NCBI GenBank assembly: GCA_018065895.1 | Contig: JAGHSK010000030.1 | Location: 1 to 57,760 of the forward strand | Direction: 5' to 3' | Length of the DNA: 57,760 nt | From: Candidatus Cacconaster equi | GTDB taxonomy: Bacteria > Bacteroidota > Bacteroidia > Bacteroidales > UBA932 | Shown here: piece after piece, positions 50,072 through 57,760 of the stretch | How positions within the stretch are numbered: the first letter of the stretch is position 1 | How the letters are laid out: each line of letters starts with the position of its first letter | Made by a program: the position numbers and the translations under genes | The notes under the pieces: generated by a model | Databases searched by the model: none | Seen by the model: the letters and a program-made list of their open reading frames with translations, nothing else | What the model was told of the DNA's origin: nothing

Positions 50072-51724
50072 ATGGAAGAAGAGAAAAAAGCCAATTTCCT
50101 GGAAGAAATCATTGAGGCGGATCTCGCCTCCGGAAAAGTTGAATCGATTCTGACGAGATTTCCGCCGGAGCCGAACGGGTATCTCCATCTGGGACACGCA
50201 AAAAGCCTCTGCCTTAACTTCGGACTTGCTCAGAAATACGGCGGCAAGACCAATCTCCGCTATGATGACACCAATCCTACAAAAGAGGATACAGAGTATG
50301 TCGATGCGATAAAAGAGGATATCAAATGGCTCGGTTTCAAATGGGAAAAGGAACTGTATGCTTCCGATTATTTTGAACAGCTCTACGAATGGGCTGAAGA
50401 TTTGATAAAGAGAGGCCTCGCATATGTGGATGATCAGACTCAGGAGGAGATGCGTGCAAATCGTGGTACGGTTGAGACTCCAGGTAAAAACAGCCCTTGG
50501 CGCGACCGCTCCGTAGAGGAGAATCTTAATCTTTTCCGCGAGATGCGTGACGGTAAATTCGCTGACGGAGAGAAGGTGCTCCGCGCGAAGATAGATATGG
50601 CCCACCCGAACATGATGTTCCGCGACCCTATCCTGTATCGCATCAAACACGCGCATCATCACAGAACAGGCGACAAATGGTGCATCTACCCGATGTATGA
50701 TTACACCCACGGGCAGTGCGACAGCATAGAGAACATCACTCATTCCATCTGCACACTTGAATTTGACGTTCACCGTCCTCTATATGACTGGTTCATCAAG
50801 ACACTTGGGATATATCCTTCACATCAATATGAATTTGCAAGACTTAATCTGACCTACACACTGATGAGCAAGCGCAAGCTGCTCGAACTCGTTCAGAAAG
50901 GTCTTGTGGCAGGATGGGATGATCCGAGAATGCCAACCTTGTGCGGAGTGCGTCGTCGCGGTTATACACCTGAGGCTCTCAAGATGTTCTGTGAAAAGAT
51001 TGGCGTAAGCAAGCGTGACCAGCTTATGGATATCGGGCTGCTCGAATGGTGCGTCCGTCAGGATCTGAACGAACGAAGCAACCGCTATATGGTTGTAAGT
51101 GACGACCCTATAAAGGTTACGCTCACCAACTGGGAAACGGGTAAGGTCGAGTGGTTCGATGCTCCGTTGAACCCGGCTGACCCTGAGGGGGCGAAACGTC
51201 GTGTTCCTTTCACCGGAGAACTTCTCATAGACCGCGCCGACTTTATGGAGGATGCTCCAAAGAAATATTTCCGCCTGCGTCCTGATGGTGAAGTACGGCT
51301 CAAGTACACCTACATCATCAAATGCAACGAAATTGTGAAGGATGAAAACGGCAAGGTCGTTGAATTGAAATGTACCTACGATCCTATGACACACCCTCAG
51401 TCAGGGCAGTGGCGCTCTGTCAAGGGCACCATCCATTGGGTCAGCACGGCATATGCCAAAGAGGTGGAATGCCGTATATATGACAGACTCTTCACGGAGG
51501 CGGATATGGGAGGCATACCTGAAGACCGTGACTATAAGGAGTATCTCAATCCCGAAAGCCTCGTGATAAAGACAGGCTTCGCTGAACCTGCCCTTCTTGA
51601 CGACAACAGCGGAATCGCCGTACAGTTCGAGAGAGTCGGCTATTTCAAAAAAGATCCGGATTCAACCTCTGAAAGACTGGTGATGAACAAGACCGTCAGC
51701 CTCAAGGACAGCTTCAAGATTTGA
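50072..51724 (+). CDS. glnS: Glutaminyl-tRNA synthetase
   Basis: Charges tRNA-Gln directly with glutamine. It has 550 residues. The HIGH motif is in PPEPNGYLHLGHAKS (a GlnRS-type spelling) and the KMSKS equivalent is MSKRKL; LRYDDTNPTKEDTEYVDAI is typical of GlnRS rather than bacterial GluRS. The C-terminal beta-barrel anticodon domain (about 340-545) is present. Its presence suggests the organism does not rely only on GatCAB for Gln-tRNA. Confidence 0.95.
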   Translation: MEEEKKANFLEEIIEADLASGKVESILTRFPPEPNGYLHLGHAKSLCLNFGLAQKYGGKTNLRYDDTNPTKEDTEYVDAIKEDIKWLGFKWEKELYASDYFEQLYEWAEDLIKRGLAYVDDQTQEEMRANRGTVETPGKNSPWRDRSVEENLNLFREMRDGKFADGEKVLRAKIDMAHPNMMFRDPILYRIKHAHHHRTGDKWCIYPMYDYTHGQCDSIENITHSICTLEFDVHRPLYDWFIKTLGIYPSHQYEFARLNLTYTLMSKRKLLELVQKGLVAGWDDPRMPTLCGVRRRGYTPEALKMFCEKIGVSKRDQLMDIGLLEWCVRQDLNERSNRYMVVSDDPIKVTLTNWETGKVEWFDAPLNPADPEGAKRRVPFTGELLIDRADFMEDAPKKYFRLRPDGEVRLKYTYIIKCNEIVKDENGKVVELKCTYDPMTHPQSGQWRSVKGTIHWVSTAYAKEVECRIYDRLFTEADMGGIPEDRDYKEYLNPESLVIKTGFAEPALLDDNSGIAVQFERVGYFKKDPDSTSERLVMNKTVSLKDSFKI

Positions 51725-51725
51725 T

Positions 51726-53039
51726 ATGCGTCAGAAAAGATACTTTCTACCAGAAAGCGAGATACCAACTCAGTGGTACAATATCCAGGCTGATATGCCC
51801 AACAAGCCGCAGCCTATGCTCAATCCTGCGACTCGTGAGCCCGTAACGGAGGATGAATTGTCGGAACTGTTTAGCAGGGAGTGCAGCAGGCAGGAGCTCA
51901 ATACGACCGACCGTTGGATTGACATCCCGCAGGAAGTTCTGGAGAAATACACCTATTATCGTTCCACTCCGCTTGTCCGTGCGTATGGACTTGAGGAGGC
52001 TCTCGGAACCCCCGCTCACATATTCTTCAAAAATGAGAGCGTAAGTCCGGTGGGTTCCCACAAATTGAATTCCGCACTTCCTCAGGCATATTACTGCAAG
52101 ATGGAAGGTGTTACGAACGTCACCACCGAGACAGGTGCCGGACAATGGGGCGCCGCGCTATCATATGCATCCAAGCTTTTCGGGTTGGAGTGCGCCGTAT
52201 ATCAGGTGAAAGTAAGTTATAACCAGAAGCCGTACCGTCGCAACATAATGCAGCTCTTCGGAGCTCAGGTGACAGCTTCTCCATCGATGTCAACCCGTGC
52301 CGGAAAGAATATCCTCACGGTTGACCCGAATCACCAGGGGTCGCTCGGCACTGCGATTTCGGAAGCTGTGGAGCTTGCGCGGATGACACCGGGATGCAAG
52401 TATGCCCTCGGCTCCACGATGAGCCACGTATCTTTGCACCAGACGATTATCGGCCTTGAGGCAGAGAAACAGATGGAGATGGCAGGTGAGTATCCCGATA
52501 TAGTCATAGCATGCTTCGGCGGTGGTTCGAATTTCAGTGGAATTTCATTTCCTTTCATGCGGCACAACATGCTCGAAGGCAGGACAACCCGATTCATTGC
52601 GGCCGAGCCTGCAGCCTGCCCGAAGATGACGAAGGGCACATTCGAATATGATTTCGGTGATGAAGCCGGATACACGCCGTTGATACCGATGTTCTCTCTC
52701 GGGCACAATTTCAAACCTGCGAACATACATGCAGGAGGCCTCCGTTACCACGGAGCGGGCGCCATCGTATCGCAGTTGATGAAGGATGGATTGATGGAGG
52801 CTGCCGATGTATTACAGCTTGAGTGCTTCGATGCGGGCATTCTTTTCGCAAAGTCGGAGGGAATCATTCCTGCACCGGAAAGTTGCCACGCAATCGCCGC
52901 AGTTGTAAAGGAGGCGCTCAAATGCAAGGAGACAGGCGAAAGGAAGACCATCCTGTTCAATCTCTCCGGTCACGGTCTGGTGGATATGGCGGCATATGAC
53001 CAGTATCTGACAGGAAACCTCGTAAATCTCAACGTATAG
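51726..53039 (+). CDS. TrpB2-type tryptophan synthase beta-like protein
   Basis: A 437-residue PLP enzyme of the TrpB2 group, starting one base after glnS. The PLP lysine is K113 in GSHKLNSA, the glycine phosphate loop is CFGGGSNF and TTETGAGQWG covers the active site. TrpB2 proteins are longer than the usual TrpB and often stand alone without TrpA, acting as serine-dependent tryptophan synthases or on other indole-type reactions; no trpA gene is nearby. It precedes the yicC-like gene by two bases. Confidence 0.92.
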   Translation: MRQKRYFLPESEIPTQWYNIQADMPNKPQPMLNPATREPVTEDELSELFSRECSRQELNTTDRWIDIPQEVLEKYTYYRSTPLVRAYGLEEALGTPAHIFFKNESVSPVGSHKLNSALPQAYYCKMEGVTNVTTETGAGQWGAALSYASKLFGLECAVYQVKVSYNQKPYRRNIMQLFGAQVTASPSMSTRAGKNILTVDPNHQGSLGTAISEAVELARMTPGCKYALGSTMSHVSLHQTIIGLEAEKQMEMAGEYPDIVIACFGGGSNFSGISFPFMRHNMLEGRTTRFIAAEPAACPKMTKGTFEYDFGDEAGYTPLIPMFSLGHNFKPANIHAGGLRYHGAGAIVSQLMKDGLMEAADVLQLECFDAGILFAKSEGIIPAPESCHAIAAVVKEALKCKETGERKTILFNLSGHGLVDMAAYDQYLTGNLVNLNV

Positions 53040-53041
53040 AT

Positions 53042-53917
53042 ATGTTAAAGTCAATGACCGGTTACGGCAAGGCTGAATGTGTGATTGCCGGTGACAAATA
53101 CCTTTTCGAAATACGTTCCGTCAACGGAAAGAACGCAGATATCACTTTGAAGACTTCTGTCATTCCTCGTGAGAAGGAGATGGAGGTGCGCCAATACATC
53201 ACGTCTGTTCTCAACAGAGGAAACATAGACCTGTTCGCAAATGTGGAGCATACGGATGCTGCGGTTGCCAGACCTATCAACAAGGAGGTTGTCGCGAACT
53301 ATGTACGTCAGATAAGACAGGTGGCGGAAGCTGCCGGAGCGCTCCTTGACGAGACCTCCGTCCTCCCTATGGCTCTGCGTATGCCGGATGTTTTTGAGTG
53401 CAACAAAATGCAGGAGCTGTCTGAGGATGAGTGGAGCCTGATGTTCGACGCCATAAAGAGAGCCGTTGCCGGACTGGATGAATTCCGCGTAAAGGAGGGG
53501 GCCAGCCTGAAGAAGGATATTCTCTCTCAGGTCGATAAGATCGAATCTTATGTGACCGAGGTTGAAAAATATGAGGAAGAACGCATAGATGCGGTCAGGG
53601 AGAGGATAAAAGCCCGTATGGCGGAAATAAGCGCTGCCCCTGACCACGACCGTCTCGAGCAGGAGATGATATTCTATATCGAGAAGCTTGACATCAACGA
53701 GGAGAAGGTCCGTCTTCGTCAGCATTGCAAGTATTTCCGCGAGACGATGGAGAATGAAGAATTTCCGGGCCGTAAGCTGGGCTTCATCGCTCAGGAGATG
53801 GGACGCGAAATCAACACTACCGGCTCGAAAGCCAATCACGCCCAGATTCAGAAGTGGGTGGTGAAGATGAAAGATGAGCTTGAAAAAATCAAGGAGCAAT
53901 CACTCAATGTCTTATAG
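53042..53917 (+). CDS. yicC: YicC/YloC family endoribonuclease
   Basis: A 291-residue protein of the YicC family, described as RNase-like proteins that act on RNA in stress and stationary phase. The start MLKSMTGYGKAE is the family signature, and NEEKVRLRQHCKYFRE and RKLGFIAQEMGREINTTGSK with the C-terminal helix are the conserved second domain. Full length. It follows the TrpB2 gene by two bases and precedes the LD-carboxypeptidase gene by 16 bases. Confidence 0.93.
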   Translation: MLKSMTGYGKAECVIAGDKYLFEIRSVNGKNADITLKTSVIPREKEMEVRQYITSVLNRGNIDLFANVEHTDAAVARPINKEVVANYVRQIRQVAEAAGALLDETSVLPMALRMPDVFECNKMQELSEDEWSLMFDAIKRAVAGLDEFRVKEGASLKKDILSQVDKIESYVTEVEKYEEERIDAVRERIKARMAEISAAPDHDRLEQEMIFYIEKLDINEEKVRLRQHCKYFRETMENEEFPGRKLGFIAQEMGREINTTGSKANHAQIQKWVVKMKDELEKIKEQSLNVL

Positions 53918-53933
53918 TAAAAATTTTATAGAG

Positions 53934-54851
53934 ATGAAACAGTATATACGTCCGCAGTTTTTGAAGAAGGGAGACACCGTTACAGTCCTTGCAATGGCTT
54001 CCAATCCGCCTGAGTCAGCCAAAGAGGAGAGATGGGTGAAGGTTATCGAATCGTGGGGACTGAAGGTCAAGAAAGGCAAGCACCTTTATGATGCAATTCC
54101 GGGAGAATTCGCAGGAACGGATGCAGACAGGGCCGCAGATATAGAGGAAGCCCTCCGTGATCCGGAAGTCAAGGCAATCATTTCCTGGAGAGGGGGATAC
54201 GGCTCCATCCGTACCGTCGCTACCCTCGACACCTCTCTCTTTGTCAAATATCCCAAGTGGATTGTCGGCTTCAGTGACATCACCGTTTTCCACGCCCTTT
54301 TCGGAACTCTCGGCCTTGAATCAATACACGGCAACATGCCTTGCAATTTCTTTGACGGCCCGGATTCAGAAAAAAGCAATGAAATCCTTCGCTCTGCACT
54401 GTTTGGCGAAATAAAGAGCTATACGACCGCTCCCCATCCTTACAGCCGCTTCGGCAAGGCCCGCGGACGTCTTATCGGTGGAAACCTGAGCCTTTGGAGC
54501 AGCACTATCGGTACACCTTGGGAGAATCATATCGACGAGGACTGCATTCTGTTCATAGAGGATATCGATGAGCGTATGTTGAGTGTCGACCGTATGCTCT
54601 GGACTATGAAATGCGGTGGCTATCTCGACCGTGCAAAAGCTATCATCATCGGACAGTTCACCGATACGAATGGCGAGGATGAATGGAAGCGGGACGTCTA
54701 TTCTCTGATAAAGGAGCATATGGACAGGCTCGATTGCCCTGTACTTTTCGGTTGTGATTGCGGACACGAACAGCCGAACATCAGCCTCTATCTCGGTCGT
54801 GAAGTGGAACTTACGGTAGCACCTGACGGTGGAACGATAGAGTTCCTGTAA
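53934..54851 (+). CDS. LD-carboxypeptidase (S66 family)
   Basis: A 305-residue serine peptidase of the S66 type that removes the terminal D-alanine from muropeptide tetrapeptides in wall recycling. SWRGGYGSIR and the serine of VGFSDITVF form the nucleophile region; GGNLSLWSSTIGTPW and FIEDIDERMLSVDRML are later motifs. The start at 53934 (MKQYIRPQFLKKGDTV) is preferred to 53874, which lies inside yicC. No signal peptide is visible, so the protein should be cytoplasmic. A bidirectional terminator follows. Confidence 0.9.
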   Translation: MKQYIRPQFLKKGDTVTVLAMASNPPESAKEERWVKVIESWGLKVKKGKHLYDAIPGEFAGTDADRAADIEEALRDPEVKAIISWRGGYGSIRTVATLDTSLFVKYPKWIVGFSDITVFHALFGTLGLESIHGNMPCNFFDGPDSEKSNEILRSALFGEIKSYTTAPHPYSRFGKARGRLIGGNLSLWSSTIGTPWENHIDEDCILFIEDIDERMLSVDRMLWTMKCGGYLDRAKAIIIGQFTDTNGEDEWKRDVYSLIKEHMDRLDCPVLFGCDCGHEQPNISLYLGREVELTVAPDGGTIEFL

Positions 54852-54871
54852 TAAACATCTGCAGATTGCCT

Positions 54872-54908
54872 AAAAAAATCGTCACCCTTTCGAGGTGACG
54901 ATTTTTTT
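54872..54908. terminator. Bidirectional terminator between convergent genes
   Basis: Perfect 15-pair stem AAAAAAATCGTCACC/GGTGACGATTTTTTT with a seven-base loop (54887-54893). It gives a T-run on both strands and serves the LD-carboxypeptidase gene and the M16 peptidase gene. Confidence 0.93.
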
Positions 54909-54925
54909 GTTGTAAGGTAGCGGGA

Positions 54926-57736
54926 TTATTTCTTTCCTACCATTATGGTTTCTGCGTGGTTGCCCTGTTTGAGCATTCCGGCGAATATGTCGCGTACGTC
55001 TTCAACTGTGATTCTCTTGAGCGTAGCTTCATAACCGCTTGTCATATCAACTCCGGTTTCAACCAGCTTTTCAAGGTTGTTCGCCCAGAAATAATTCTCG
55101 CGGATATTCTCGTTGAATTCCTTGAGCATATACTCTTTTCCTTTTGCAAGATTCTCTTCAGACGGTCCGTTCTTTGCGAAGTCTGCCACGATGGCCTGAA
55201 TCTTTCCGTTAAGATCTTCGTATCTGTCAGGGTTGGTCTGATATATAATCTGCATATATTCTTCCACACGCGGATACGGATTGCAATACAGTGTACCGTA
55301 TGCTCCGATGCTGTATGTGCCGCCCTCTTTTTCGCGGATCTCTTCGAGAAGAACCACGCTCAGGGCATTGAGAGCAAGGTCAAATGAGAGTTTGTTCTTC
55401 AGGTTGTATTGCCCTTTTGCGTAATCGAAGAACAGGATAGTAGCCATAGGCACTTCCATCTGACGGTCGAATACCTTGATGTTCTGTCCCTTTGCAAAAT
55501 CAATCACGTTCGTATCGGCCTTCTCTCTCTTCTTTGTGGCAGGGAGTGATGCAATGTACTGCTCTATGAGCGGACGGATTGTCTGCTGGTCAACGGCGCC
55601 TGTAATGAAGAATGTGAAATCTCCGGCATTTGAGAATCTTTCCTTTGCTATATCAAGTACACGGTTGTAGTCAACTGCGTCAATGTCGGCACTGCTCAGG
55701 CTTTCAAGCCTCTTTGCTCCATTTGAATAGATAGTGAGCTTCAGGCTGTCCTGGAATGCATTCATAGGGTCGCTTTCCCTGTTGGCGACTGCTGCCTTTT
55801 CACGTACTTTCCACGATTCGAATGCATCGTTGTCCGTGCGGATAGCCGTAAAGTAAAGATAATTGAGCTGGAACATTGTCTCAATGTCCTTTGGCGTTGA
55901 CCTTGCAGACATATCTTCAGAGAACATTCCAACGCTTGTGGATACGTAAACGTTCTTTCCTGCAAGGACCTTGCGCAATTCGCTTGTATTGAAGCTGCCC
56001 ACTCCTCCGAGGCTCATCACGTTATTGATAACCTTCAGGCTGACGTTTTCAGATTCCGGATAGAGGGATTTTCCGCCCTTGCTGGTAGCGCTCATGATTA
56101 CCTCGTCAGGATTGAAGTCCGTTTGTTTGTAATATACCTGCGCACCGTTTGAGAGTTTGAACAGGGTGTAGCCGAGCGGGGCTTCCTGTGTCTTGACAAT
56201 CTTGCCGGCAGCTGGCAACTGGGCCATCAGCGGCTCGTTCGATACGGCATCAACGTAAGGAGCTATATCTTCTGCTGCCACAGCTTTGAGCATTGCGGTC
56301 ATCTCCTCTTCCGTAGGGTAGGTGACGCCTTCCTTGTCAGGAAGCATTGAGAACATAACAAGGTTGCCATCCTGTACAAGGCTCTTCACAATCTGGTTGA
56401 CTGCCTCGACAGGAATGAGAGATGTGAACTGCTGAACGAATGCAAGTGTGTTCTGTTCGCCGGCTATCGGCTCGTTGTCAATGAAGTGGCGTACATATTC
56501 CCTGCAATATGTAGAACTCTTCTTCTTGTCGCGTGAATTGAATTCGGATTCGGCAGATGAAATCAATTCGGCTTTAGCTCTTTCATATTCCGAAGCGGTG
56601 AATCCGCAACGGGCAGCGCGAAGCATTTCGCGGTACAAGGCGGTCACTGCCTTGCTGAGGTCTGTCTCTGAGGATACTACCTGTCCGCCCCATCCATATT
56701 TTGTCTTGGCGATAAGGAACTCCTCGTCGCCTATTGTAGCCTGGATGAAAGGAGGTTCAGGACTCTGGAGCATCTCCTGGATTCGTGCGTTCACCATCAG
56801 TTGAGCGGCCCACAGGGCGTATTTGTAAACTGCATAACTCATCTCGCCTCTCATTTCTACCGGATATGGATCGTGCTTGCAGAAGATGTAACTCAAGGCA
56901 TACGGCTGCTCTTTGTCTTTTGCAAGGCATACGATAGGCTCTGCATTGTCTTCAATTTGAACATAGAAGCGTTCAGCAGGATTTTCCGGTTTGGCGATTG
57001 TTCCGAATATGTCACGGATTTTAGCTTCAACTGCATCCACGTCAATGTCGCCGACGACAACGATGCCCTGCTGGTCGGGACGATACCATTTCTCATAATA
57101 GTCGCGGAGTACCTTGTATGGGAAATTGTCAACGACTTCCATCAGTCCGATAGGCATTCTCTCACCATAACGGTTGTTCGGGTATATAACCGGGAGAATC
57201 TTTTCGAGCAGCCTGATCTGGGCGTTTGAACGAGTCCTCCATTCTTCATGGATGACACCTCTCTCGTGGTCGATGTCCTCATCCGTGAGCAGAAGACCGT
57301 CTGCCCAGTCGTGAAGTATCCACAGGCAGGAATCAATTGCTGAAGGAACCTTTTCAACAGGAACGTTGTCAATATTGTAGACGGTTTCGTCAATGCTCGT
57401 ATATGCGTTGAGGTTTGCTCCGAATTTTACTCCGATACTCTCGCAATATCTTATAACGCTGTTACCTGGGAAATGCTCGGTGCCATTGAAGCACATATGC
57501 TCCAGGAAGTGCGCCAGACCGCGCTGGTCCTCGTTCTCAAGGATTGAGCCCACCTTCTGCGCAATGTAGAAATTGGCTTGTCCTGCGGGCTCCTGATGAT
57601 GCCTGATGTAATAGGTGATGCCGTTGTCGAGATGTCCGATACGGACGTTCTCGTCAACAGGAATCGGCTGACTCTGCTGAGCAGAGGCCATAGCGGTGAT
57701 TAAAATGGCCGCAATGGCAAATAATGTTTTCTTCAT
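54926..57736 (-). CDS. Exported M16 family zinc peptidase
   Basis: A 936-residue exported protease of the pitrilysin/M16 family, found in many Bacteroidota. It has a signal peptide (about 1-19, ending AMASA) and two pairs of M16 domains. The zinc site is the inverted motif H76-F-L-E-H80, in the first domain, with a downstream glutamate about 75 residues later (ERGVIHEEW). The second half (about 500-930) is non-catalytic, as usual. It is alone, with the start 24 bases from the right edge; the upstream promoter lies outside the window. Confidence 0.93.
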   Translation of the reverse strand: MKKTLFAIAAILITAMASAQQSQPIPVDENVRIGHLDNGITYYIRHHQEPAGQANFYIAQKVGSILENEDQRGLAHFLEHMCFNGTEHFPGNSVIRYCESIGVKFGANLNAYTSIDETVYNIDNVPVEKVPSAIDSCLWILHDWADGLLLTDEDIDHERGVIHEEWRTRSNAQIRLLEKILPVIYPNNRYGERMPIGLMEVVDNFPYKVLRDYYEKWYRPDQQGIVVVGDIDVDAVEAKIRDIFGTIAKPENPAERFYVQIEDNAEPIVCLAKDKEQPYALSYIFCKHDPYPVEMRGEMSYAVYKYALWAAQLMVNARIQEMLQSPEPPFIQATIGDEEFLIAKTKYGWGGQVVSSETDLSKAVTALYREMLRAARCGFTASEYERAKAELISSAESEFNSRDKKKSSTYCREYVRHFIDNEPIAGEQNTLAFVQQFTSLIPVEAVNQIVKSLVQDGNLVMFSMLPDKEGVTYPTEEEMTAMLKAVAAEDIAPYVDAVSNEPLMAQLPAAGKIVKTQEAPLGYTLFKLSNGAQVYYKQTDFNPDEVIMSATSKGGKSLYPESENVSLKVINNVMSLGGVGSFNTSELRKVLAGKNVYVSTSVGMFSEDMSARSTPKDIETMFQLNYLYFTAIRTDNDAFESWKVREKAAVANRESDPMNAFQDSLKLTIYSNGAKRLESLSSADIDAVDYNRVLDIAKERFSNAGDFTFFITGAVDQQTIRPLIEQYIASLPATKKREKADTNVIDFAKGQNIKVFDRQMEVPMATILFFDYAKGQYNLKNKLSFDLALNALSVVLLEEIREKEGGTYSIGAYGTLYCNPYPRVEEYMQIIYQTNPDRYEDLNGKIQAIVADFAKNGPSEENLAKGKEYMLKEFNENIRENYFWANNLEKLVETGVDMTSGYEATLKRITVEDVRDIFAGMLKQGNHAETIMVGKK

Positions 57737-57760
57737 TTTGATTATATAGAGTTTCTATTC

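Noticed and set aside
49943-50773. Minus-strand open frame of 276 codons opposite glnS
   Set aside because: Antisense to glnS and across its promoter; no family resemblance.
53051-53899. Minus-strand open frame of 282 codons opposite the yicC-like gene
   Set aside because: Antisense shadow of a conserved gene; composition is not protein-like.

Overview
The window comes from an anaerobic member of the Bacteroidota, most likely order Bacteroidales. The evidence is the gene content (V-type ATPase operon with a DUF2764 gene, Bat aerotolerance operon, DUF3276/PUR protein, DUF5606, long NusB, sodium-pumping methylmalonyl-CoA decarboxylase, radical SAM plus small lipoprotein pair) and the promoters, which fit the Bacteroidota -7 consensus TAnnTTTG rather than TATAAT. 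The genus cannot be fixed from the sequence. The DNA is ordinary, densely packed chromosome: no tRNA, rRNA, insertion sequence, phage gene or CRISPR array was seen, and no gene-free stretch exceeds about 140 bases.

Layout. 1-6616 (minus): V-type ATPase operon E-DUF2764-A-B-D-I, running off the left edge. 6714-10869 (minus): metF and metH, behind a terminator. 10946-17349 (minus): a TPR membrane protein, YebC, methylmalonyl-CoA epimerase and a biotin-dependent, sodium-translocating methylmalonyl-CoA decarboxylase whose OadG-like subunit carries a lamin-tail domain. 17489-19861 (plus): recF, a DciA-like gene and pdxB. 19897-21245 (minus): radical SAM/SPASM enzyme with a small lipoprotein. 21284-29542 (minus): seven-gene moxR-bat operon ending in a BatD-BatE fusion. 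29609-32064 (plus): truA, exbB, exbD and an outer-membrane-type protein. 32128-36317 (minus): AAA ATPase, sirtuin, ubiX and a phosphoesterase-beta-propeller fusion. 36432-36803 (minus): DUF3276, divergent from 36902-43874 (plus): nusB, yajC, ybbR-like, coaE, DUF5606, rimO, fabG and a secreted phosphoesterase. 43882-44487 (minus): nitroreductase lipoprotein. 44601-49983 (plus): flavin/iron-sulfur enoate reductase, two-subunit aconitase X and an M28 peptidase. 50072-54851 (plus): glnS, trpB2-like, yicC-like and an LD-carboxypeptidase. 54926-57736 (minus): M16 peptidase.

How the genes work together. The decarboxylase is expected to export Na+ while making propionyl-CoA from methylmalonyl-CoA, with the epimerase supplying the right stereoisomer; the V-type ATPase could use or extend the same ion gradient (inference, since the ion-binding K subunit lies outside). 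MetF makes the methyl donor used by MetH. The Bat proteins form an envelope complex driven by a MoxR ATPase.

The least explained unit is at 44601-48412. An old-yellow-enzyme/iron-sulfur reductase sits directly before both subunits of aconitase X, a dehydratase family with few known substrates. The arrangement suggests dehydration of a hydroxy acid followed by reduction of the double bond, on an unknown substrate. The radical SAM/lipoprotein pair is the second-best candidate for undescribed biology.
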